DNA of 11,117 nt from assembly GCA_035649575.1 (NCBI GenBank), contig DASRJH010000215.1, forward strand, positions 1 through 11,117, read 5' to 3'. Origin of the DNA: DASVAL01 sp035649575 (GTDB taxonomy: Bacteria > Planctomycetota > UBA1135 > UBA2386). Positions 6,510-11,117 of this stretch are shown in pieces. Position 1 is the first letter of the stretch. Each line of letters opens with the position of its first letter. The notes below the pieces were generated by a model. That model had not been told where the DNA came from. It was given only the letters and a program-made list of their open reading frames with translations, and searched no databases. The translations under genes were made by a program, and so were the position numbers.

Positions 6510-7028
6510 ATGGCGAACACGCAACCCAAGGCCAACACGAAGTCCTCGGCAAGGGCCCGCCGCTACTGGCTGTTCAAGTCCGAGCCCGAGTCCTACGGCT
6601 TCGACGAGTTCGAGCGCGATAACCGGACGTCTTGGACCGGGGTCCGGAACTACCAGGCGCGAAACCTGCTGCGCGACGAGGTCGCGGTCGGCGACGGCGT
6701 GTTGTTCTACCACAGCAGCACCGAGCCGTTGGCCATCGTCGGCATCGCCAAGGTCGTCAAGGCCGGGTATCCGGACGAGACGGCGTGGGACAAGAAGAGC
6801 GAATACCACGACCCCGACAGCGACGCGCGGAATCCCGCGTGGTACACGGTCGACATCGCGTGCGTGGCGCGGCTGCAACCGCCGCTGCTGCGGTCGTCGT
6901 GCCAGGCCGAACCGATGCTGAAGAACATGGTGCTGTTGCAACGCGGCAGCCGGTTGTCGGTGCAGCCGGTCACCGCGGACGAGTGGCGCGCGATCCTGCG
7001 CCTTGGCGGTCAGAAGGAATCCTGGTGA
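6510..7028 (+). CDS. EVE domain-containing protein (THYN1-like)
   Basis: 172-residue, single-domain EVE protein, a PUA-like fold related to YTH/ASCH domains that is thought to bind modified bases in nucleic acid. Residues 1-17 are a polar, basic leader (KSSARARR). The domain begins at YWLFKSEPESYGFDEF (19-34). Family landmarks follow: WTGVRNYQARNLLRDE (42-57), VGDGVLFYHSS (60-70), AIVGIAKVVKAGYPDET (75-91), WYTVDIA (111-117), and the closing SRLSVQPVTADEW (147-159). The ATG at 6510 was chosen because the domain starts soon after; upstream in-frame codons run into the DUF4340 gene and read as shadow sequence. It follows the operon by 37 bases with its own candidate promoter, so it is probably transcribed separately or in addition to read-through. 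Target unknown. No adjacent restriction or McrBC gene is visible, so a defence role is not supported here. Confidence 0.93.
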   Translation: MANTQPKANTKSSARARRYWLFKSEPESYGFDEFERDNRTSWTGVRNYQARNLLRDEVAVGDGVLFYHSSTEPLAIVGIAKVVKAGYPDETAWDKKSEYHDPDSDARNPAWYTVDIACVARLQPPLLRSSCQAEPMLKNMVLLQRGSRLSVQPVTADEWRAILRLGGQKESW

Positions 7029-7029
7029 T

Positions 7030-7045
7030 GCAGCCTGCGGGCTGC
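7030..7045 (+). other. Perfect 6-bp hairpin directly after the EVE stop
   Basis: GCAGCC (7030-7035) pairs with GGCTGC (7040-7045) across a TGCG loop, one base after the EVE stop codon. It is followed by GGTGTTTCC, not a clean T run. It may stabilise the mRNA end or act with the next hairpin as a two-part terminator. Confidence 0.4.
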
Positions 7046-7061
7046 GGTGTTTCCCCGCACG

Positions 7062-7082
7062 GCGGCCTTCGCCGCTCTTTCG
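7062..7082 (+). terminator. Candidate intrinsic terminator after the EVE gene
   Basis: GCGGC (7062-7066) pairs with GCCGC (7071-7075) around CTTC, extendable by a G-T pair (7061/7076), and is followed by TCTTTC. The short GC stem plus T-rich run 34 bases after the EVE stop fits a modest rho-independent terminator. Its T run lies just upstream of the clpS promoter candidate. Confidence 0.5.
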
Positions 7083-7100
7083 ATGTGGCGCGAGGGTGCT

Positions 7101-7106
7101 TACAGT
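7101..7106 (+). promoter_or_regulatory. Possible -10 element (TACAGT) for clpS
   Basis: TACAGT ends 10 bases before the clpS ATG at 7117. A weak -35-like TTTCGA lies at 7078-7083, exactly 17 bases upstream. The interval before the ATG (GCCCGGTGGC) holds only a poor GGTGG at 2-6 bases, too close for a normal Shine-Dalgarno, so a very short leader is likely. The spacing matches that of the EVE gene. Confidence 0.4.
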
Positions 7107-7116
7107 GCCCGGTGGC

Positions 7117-7416
7117 ATGAACGTGCGCGCTGCCACCAAGGAAAAGACCGACACGAAGACGCGGCCAGACACGTCGCTGGCTTCGCCGTGGAACGTCATC
7201 GTGCTCGACGACCCCGTGACGCTGATGAGCTACGTCACGAAGGTGTTCATGCAGGTCTTCGGGTACGCGCAGCCGAAGGCGCATCGCCTCATGATGGAGG
7301 TCCACAAGACGGGGCGATCCATCGTCTGGACCGGGGCGCGCGAGCAGGCCGAGGTGTACGCGCAGAAGCTGCAGGCGCATCACCTGCTGACCAGCCTCGA
7401 GGTCGTCGATGGCTGA
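7117..7416 (+). CDS. clpS: ATP-dependent Clp protease adaptor ClpS
   Basis: 99-residue adaptor that captures proteins bearing N-terminal degrons and hands them to a Clp AAA+ unfoldase (ClpA or ClpC type) with ClpP in the cytoplasm. A flexible polar N-terminus (1-22) precedes the folded core: PWNVIVLDDPVTLMSYV (24-40), VFMQVFGY (43-50), AHRLMMEVHKTGRSIVWTG (55-73) and AEVYAQKLQAHHLLTSLE (78-95). The Asp pair (D31, D32) and the conserved His (H63) of the substrate pocket are present. The position of E. coli Asn34 is Leu (L30), and the loop after the Asp pair is one residue longer (PVTLM), the form I know from actinobacterial ClpS. The ATG at 7117 gives the usual ClpS length. The next gene follows after 11 bases. 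No clpA or clpC lies in the window, so the partner is encoded elsewhere. Confidence 0.93.
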   Translation: MNVRAATKEKTDTKTRPDTSLASPWNVIVLDDPVTLMSYVTKVFMQVFGYAQPKAHRLMMEVHKTGRSIVWTGAREQAEVYAQKLQAHHLLTSLEVVDG

Positions 7417-7427
7417 GGTGCCCTGAC

Positions 7428-7943
7428 ATGTGGGCGGCTCGCGTCGACGAGGGCTACCTGTTCGGCGATCTCACGCCGGAGAGCGTCGATACCCTGATCG
7501 CGGTACCGATGCTGCTCGAGAGCACCGACCCGCGCGTGCGCGAACGGCTGCTGCCCGAGACCTACGACGACCCCGACGACGAGGGGCAATGGCGCCGCCA
7601 CTCGGTGCCCGAGCTCGAGCGGCTGTTCCTGTCGCGCGCGCAGCTCGTGCGCCGCGACCTGGCCAACCTGAAGCCGATGGCCAAATCCGAGCATCAGGGG
7701 CTGCTCATTCCCCATGCGCACACGAACGCGTGGTTGGCGGCGCTCAATGCAGCGCGGCTCGCGTTGTACGTGCTCAACGACCTCACGGCCGAGCACATGG
7801 AACGCGAGGGCCTGCAGAAGGGCACGAAGAAGCAGCAGGAGGCCATCCTGCGTATCCACCTGATGGCCGAGCTCCAGTCCGTGCTGCTCGGCGAGAACGG
7901 AGAGGACGGCGAAGATCCGTCCGATGAGCCGGTGGCAGAGTAG
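7428..7943 (+). CDS. DUF2017-like protein downstream of clpS
   Basis: 171-residue, largely helical cytoplasmic protein with no signal peptide or membrane segment. I recognise a resemblance to the DUF2017 family, which follows clpS in many Actinobacteria. Supporting segments are VRERLLPETYDDPDDEGQWR (37-56), ELERLFLSRAQLVRRDL (62-78), and LIPHAHTNAWLAALNAARLALYVL (93-116), matching the family's 'AWL-AL---RL-L' core. A Lys/Gln-rich helix (130-150) and an acidic tail (156-171) complete it. The ATG at 7428 has GAGGTG (7415-7420) 7 bases upstream, which overlaps the clpS stop, so the two are co-transcribed. The family has no established function. Its place argues for a role linked to N-degron proteolysis (inference). 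The stop codon lies in a palindrome shared with the convergent gene. Confidence 0.75.
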   Translation: MWAARVDEGYLFGDLTPESVDTLIAVPMLLESTDPRVRERLLPETYDDPDDEGQWRRHSVPELERLFLSRAQLVRRDLANLKPMAKSEHQGLLIPHAHTNAWLAALNAARLALYVLNDLTAEHMEREGLQKGTKKQQEAILRIHLMAELQSVLLGENGEDGEDPSDEPVAE

Positions 7944-7955
7944 CCGGCCCGGCTA
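7941..7955. terminator. Palindrome built from the two convergent stop codons
   Basis: TAGCCG (7941-7946) pairs perfectly with CGGCTA (7950-7955) around a GCC loop. The TAG of the DUF2017-like gene (plus strand) and the TAG of the Asp-box gene (minus strand, read as CTA here) form the two outer ends. It could be a minimal bidirectional transcription stop between genes only 9 bases apart. There is no T tract on either side, so termination strength is doubtful. Confidence 0.35.
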
Positions 7956-10868
7956 ACCACCGCCGCGGTTGGCTCGGGCCTCTTCGGCTTCCTCGCCTTC
8001 CTCTGCCTCCTCGAACTCGAACGGCCACGGCACTTCGGGGGAGAGGCTCGGCACTCCACCCATCACGGAAGCCGGTCCGCGGCGGTCGATGACGCGGAAC
8101 GGTTGCGTGCTCACCTGCTCGCCACACTTGATGCGCACCGCGAACGATCCCGCGCGTGGGCCCGCCTGACCGCGACCGCCCAGGCCGCCCTGACGACCGC
8201 CACCCGGGGCACCACCGCGGCCACCGCCGCGAGTCTGCCAGACGACCTCCTGATAGCCGGCCTTGGTCGGGCCATCCTGGCTCCACAAGACCGTGCCCGC
8301 GGCATCCAGCACTTCGACCGTGACCTTGTCTTCGGCATCCTGCGCGAGCAGGTAACGGAACACCGGCTGCACGAACGGATTCTCGGCCGACCAGGTGCGC
8401 GCGCCGGTATTGCCCTCGCTGAAGGCACGCCGCAGCAGCACGCCGCCGCTCGGCGGCAGCGCACGGAACGCTTGCGCGAGATGCTCGCGGCGCAGCCCCT
8501 CGAGCAGTGCTCCGTCTAGGGCCCAGATGCCGCGGCCATGCGTGCCGACGAGCACGTGGCTCTCGCGTCCGTGCACGATCAGATCGTGCACCGCGACGCG
8601 CGGCAGGCCCGAACCGAGTCGATACCAGTGCGCTCCGTCGTCGATCGACACGTAGGCGCCCATCTCGGTGCCCACGAGCAGCACGTTGGCGTGACGCGGA
8701 TGCTGCCGCACGACGTTCACGGGCTCCATCGGCAGGTCGTGCGCGATCGCGGTCCAGTTGTCGCCGCCGTCGTCGGTCCGGAACACGAACGGCTCGCGGC
8801 CGTCTTCGCGGTAGCCCGTGAAGCTGACGAACGCCGTCTCGGCCGCGTGCGGCGAGGCCTCGACGCGCGACACCCAGAGCCCGTGCACGGCGGCTGGGAA
8901 ACGGTCGCTGAGGTCCTGCCAGCGCCGCCCGCCGTCCTTGCTGGTCCAGACCTTGCCGTCGTCGGTGCCGACCCACAACCAACCCTCGCGCTGCGGCGAC
9001 TCGGCGATCGTCGTGATCGTGCAGTGTGGCACGTTGCCCTTCTTGCGATCGGCGTCGTTGGTCGTCAGGTCCGGGCTCACGGTGGCCCAGGTATCGCCGC
9101 GGTCGACCGAGCGATGCAGATGCTGGCTGCCCACGTAGACGGTGTGTGGCGCGTGCGGCGACAGCACGATCGGCGTGCTCCAGTTCCAGCGCAGCGGCTG
9201 TTCACCCTTTTGCGCGCGCGGCTTGATGCCCTTGCGTTCACCGGTGCGCAGGTTCTGGCGGCTCATGCCGCCGAACTGCGACTCCGAGTAGACGACGTCC
9301 GGGTTGCTCGCGTCGATCGCGACGTGGAAGCCGTCGCCGCTGTCGATCCGGTACGCGTCGCTCGCGCGAATGCCGCTCGACGTGCTGCCGTGGATCGGGA
9401 AACCCCACGTGCCGTTGTCCTGCAGGCCGCCGTAGACGCGGTAGGGGGAACGAAGGTCGGCGGCGACCGTGTAGTACTGCAGGATCGGCAGGCGTGCCAG
9501 GTGGTCCCAGTGTTGGCCGCCGTCCCAGGTGATCGCGAGGCCGCCGTCGTTGCCGAGCAGACAGTGCTCGTGGTCTCTGGGATCGATCCAGAGCGCGTGA
9601 TGATCGACGTGCAGGGTGCTCGCGAACCCTTCGCGCTCGCGCGGCCGCGGCGTCCAGGTCTTGCCGCCGTCGGTCGACTTGTGCACGGGCACCGAGAGCA
9701 CGTAGACCGTGTCGCGGTTCTGCGGATCGGCGCGGATCTGGCCGTAGTAGTAGCCCGGGCTGCCGCCGACCTCGACGTCGGCCTTGTGGGTCTTGTGCCA
9801 CGACGCGCCCGCGTTGTCGCTGCGATAGACCTCGCCGCCGATCGTCCGTTTGCGCGCGCGGCGCTGCGGATCCTGGGTCTCCTCGTCCGCGTCCTGCCAC
9901 GCGGCCGCCGCGACCGGGTCGGCGAGCACTTCGGCCGGCGCCTCGGTGTCGCGCGGCGGATTCGACTCGTCGCCGACCGGCGGCGTCGGGTCGGCGGCGT
10001 TCACGGTGCCGACCGGATTCAGGTTCTCGATCGTCGCGTAGAGCACCTTGGGGTCGGCCGCGCAGACGTCGAGGCCGATGCGGCCGAGCACTCCCTCGGG
10101 CAGGCCGGCGCGCAGTTGTTCCCAGTGCGCGCCGCCATCCGTCGACTTCCAGATGCGCGAGCCCTGGCCACCTTCGACGAGGTTCCAGGCGCGGCGCCGG
10201 CGTTCGTAGGATGCCGCGTAGAGCGTGTCGGGGTTCTGCGGATCGAAGACGACGTCGACGAACCCGACGTCGGGGCCCAGGTGTTGCAGGCGCTGCCACG
10301 AATTGCCGCCGTCGCTCGTGCGGTAGAGGCCGCGCGCGTCGTTGCTGCTGTAGAGCGCGCCGAGCGCAGCCACGTAGGCGATGTCGGGGTTGCTCGGATG
10401 CACGATGATGCGGCCGATGTGGTCGGTGCCGTCGAGCCCCTTGTGCACGAACGTCTTGCCGCCATCCGTGGACTTGTAGACGCCGTTGCCCCAGTACGAG
10501 CTGCGCTGGTTGTTCGCTTCGCCGGTGCCGACGTAAAGCACGTTGCCGTCGCTCGGCGCTATGGCGATGTCGCCGATCGAGATCGAGAACGCGTCCTGGA
10601 ACTGCGGCGTGAACGAGATGCCGCCGTTCTCGGTTTTCCAGAGGCCGCCGCTCGCCGCGGCGACCCAGTAGACCTGGGTACGCTGCGGGTGCACCGCGAT
10701 GTCGGAGATGCGGCCGCCGCTCGTGACGGGACCGAGCTCGCGCCAGCGCGGCTGCGCGAACACGTTCAGTGCCGCGTGATCCTGGTCGGAAGTCTGGGCG
10801 AGCAACGCCGCGGGCGTGAGCAACCAGGTTGCCGCGAGCACGGAAACGGGCACGAAGGAGGGCGTCAT
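7953..10868 (-). CDS. Exported Asp-box beta-propeller protein, sortilin/VPS10-like ('BNR repeat glycosyl hydrolase'-type)
   Basis: 971-residue secreted or surface protein. A signal-like N-terminus (1-24, hydrophobic 5-23, probable cleavage ALLA|QT) lacks the usual basic residues. Eleven Asp-box motifs (S/T-x-D-x-G-x-x-W/F) or variants are visible, at about 78-86, 132-140, 183-191, 241-249, 350-357, 397-405, 447-454, 587-594, 642-650, 697-705 and 741-748. This fits one or two large beta-propellers. FASTLHVDHHALWIDP (415-430) and GLQDNGTWGFP (481-491) are signature stretches of this planctomycete/acidobacterial family. A charged, Pro/Ala-rich insert occupies about 283-345, a Gly/Arg-rich stretch 880-906 interrupts a C-terminal beta domain (about 847-928), and the tail is acidic (951-963). 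Annotated relatives are often called glycosyl hydrolases, but no catalytic residue set is evident, so enzymatic activity is not supported. ATG 10868 follows the upstream stop by 5 bases; an upstream start would overlap that gene. Confidence 0.88.
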   Translation of the reverse strand: MTPSFVPVSVLAATWLLTPAALLAQTSDQDHAALNVFAQPRWRELGPVTSGGRISDIAVHPQRTQVYWVAAASGGLWKTENGGISFTPQFQDAFSISIGDIAIAPSDGNVLYVGTGEANNQRSSYWGNGVYKSTDGGKTFVHKGLDGTDHIGRIIVHPSNPDIAYVAALGALYSSNDARGLYRTSDGGNSWQRLQHLGPDVGFVDVVFDPQNPDTLYAASYERRRRAWNLVEGGQGSRIWKSTDGGAHWEQLRAGLPEGVLGRIGLDVCAADPKVLYATIENLNPVGTVNAADPTPPVGDESNPPRDTEAPAEVLADPVAAAAWQDADEETQDPQRRARKRTIGGEVYRSDNAGASWHKTHKADVEVGGSPGYYYGQIRADPQNRDTVYVLSVPVHKSTDGGKTWTPRPREREGFASTLHVDHHALWIDPRDHEHCLLGNDGGLAITWDGGQHWDHLARLPILQYYTVAADLRSPYRVYGGLQDNGTWGFPIHGSTSSGIRASDAYRIDSGDGFHVAIDASNPDVVYSESQFGGMSRQNLRTGERKGIKPRAQKGEQPLRWNWSTPIVLSPHAPHTVYVGSQHLHRSVDRGDTWATVSPDLTTNDADRKKGNVPHCTITTIAESPQREGWLWVGTDDGKVWTSKDGGRRWQDLSDRFPAAVHGLWVSRVEASPHAAETAFVSFTGYREDGREPFVFRTDDGGDNWTAIAHDLPMEPVNVVRQHPRHANVLLVGTEMGAYVSIDDGAHWYRLGSGLPRVAVHDLIVHGRESHVLVGTHGRGIWALDGALLEGLRREHLAQAFRALPPSGGVLLRRAFSEGNTGARTWSAENPFVQPVFRYLLAQDAEDKVTVEVLDAAGTVLWSQDGPTKAGYQEVVWQTRGGGRGGAPGGGRQGGLGGRGQAGPRAGSFAVRIKCGEQVSTQPFRVIDRRGPASVMGGVPSLSPEVPWPFEFEEAEEGEEAEEARANRGGG

Positions 10869-10873
10869 GGGTC

Positions 10874-11117
10874 TCACTCGCGGTTCTGGGTCTCGGACGG
10901 ATCGGGGTCTTCCGCCGGCGTCTGTGGATCGGGCAACAGCTGGAACACGCGCGCCTCGGTGCCCGGCGCATCGAGCAGGCGCACCGCGTAGGTGCCCGGC
11001 GTGGCGAGACGGTTCTGACCGAGCCGCGCGTCCCACTGCACGGCCTGCAGCCCGGGAATGTTCTTGCCCTCCACGCGGGCGATCTCGGCGCCGACCACGT
11101 CGTGGATCGTGAGCACG
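10874..11117 (-). CDS. C-terminal fragment of a second exported protein, probable paralogue of the downstream Asp-box protein
   Basis: Only the last 80 codons are inside the window and no true start is visible; the GTG at 11114-11116 is most likely an internal Val. The fragment is a FlgD-like/Ig-type beta domain: LTIHDVVGAEIARV, a GLQAVQWDAR turn, and TPGTYAVRLLD. It ends in an acidic Pro-rich tail (LLPDPQTPAEDPDPSETQNRE). It aligns by eye with residues about 847-928 of the next gene (VEVLDAAGTVLW, GYQEVVWQTR, AGSFAVRIK), without that protein's Gly/Arg insert. Such domains close Asp-box/VPS10-like proteins, so the full gene is probably another member in tandem. It stops 5 bases before the next ATG, implying an operon running leftwards. 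Confidence 0.7.
   Translation of the reverse strand, partial: VLTIHDVVGAEIARVEGKNIPGLQAVQWDARLGQNRLATPGTYAVRLLDAPGTEARVFQLLPDPQTPAEDPDPSETQNRE

Noticed and set aside
4679..6538. 619-codon open frame on the minus strand
   Set aside because: It is antisense to the DUF4340 gene, which has the Shine-Dalgarno, operon overlap and internal repeats. The antisense translation shows no recognisable family.
6510..7028. EVE gene as part of a defence island
   Set aside because: EVE domains occur in modification-dependent restriction, but this is a stand-alone short protein with no nuclease, methylase or McrB-like gene nearby.
8538..10991. 817-codon open frame on the plus strand
   Set aside because: It lies antisense to the Asp-box gene. 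Its translation is rich in Arg/Ala/Val without domains, and the opposite strand has clear repeated motifs and a signal peptide. Long antisense frames are expected at this GC content.
10869..11036. Longer start for the Asp-box protein (56 extra residues)
   Set aside because: It would overlap the upstream gene's C-terminus and put a basic, non-signal stretch before the hydrophobic signal. The ATG at 10868 directly precedes the signal sequence.
1..11117. CRISPR array, insertion sequence, rRNA or riboswitch
   Set aside because: No regularly spaced repeats of 20 or more bases, transposase frame, rRNA-like stretch or recognisable aptamer was seen by eye on either strand.

Overview
This is a GC-rich, densely packed bacterial window. 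Asp-box 'sortilin/VPS10-like' exported proteins, a Gld-like ABC cluster with auxiliary membrane proteins, and a ClpS followed by a DUF2017-like gene together suggest a Gram-negative, possibly planctomycete-like bacterium. There is no rRNA or marker gene here, so the taxonomy is a low-confidence inference. The ClpS has the 'DDPV-LMSYV' form that I associate with actinobacterial ClpS.

Layout, left to right. (1) Bases 1-991, minus strand: a tyrosine recombinase/integrase cut by the left edge, which marks a probable mobile element extending leftwards. (2) Bases 992-1336: a 345-base intergenic region with no gene. It holds a GTCACC/GGTGAC dyad just upstream of the integrase, two pairs of short direct repeats, a small GC hairpin, and a hairpin covering the Shine-Dalgarno sequence of the next gene. 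(3) Bases 1337-6472, plus strand: a tightly coupled four-gene operon of ABC ATPase, ABC-2 permease, GldG-like auxiliary protein and DUF4340 protein. All junctions overlap by 1-4 bases. (4) Bases 6510-7028: an EVE-domain protein, followed by two hairpins, one resembling an intrinsic terminator. (5) Bases 7117-7943: a ClpS adaptor and a DUF2017-like protein, 11 bases apart. (6) Minus strand from the right edge to 7953: the C-terminal tail of one exported protein, then a complete 971-residue Asp-box beta-propeller protein that looks like its tandem paralogue.

How the genes work together. The four-gene operon very likely encodes one inner-membrane complex: a cytoplasmic ATPase, a six-helix permease, and two membrane-anchored proteins with large extracytoplasmic or periplasmic parts. 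The family resembles GldA/GldF/GldG of gliding bacteria, but nothing here shows gliding, and its substrate is unknown. ClpS delivers N-degron substrates to a Clp ATPase encoded elsewhere, and the DUF2017-like protein is its probable functional neighbour. The EVE protein and the ClpS pair each have a TANNNT hexamer 10-11 bases before the ATG and no good Shine-Dalgarno sequence, consistent with leaderless or near-leaderless transcription. The Asp-box proteins are probably secreted or surface proteins of unknown substrate. I found no CRISPR array, tRNA, rRNA, insertion sequence or replication origin, and no unmistakably new system. The least-explained parts are the Gld-like operon, the ClpS-DUF2017 pair and the integrase-side intergenic region.
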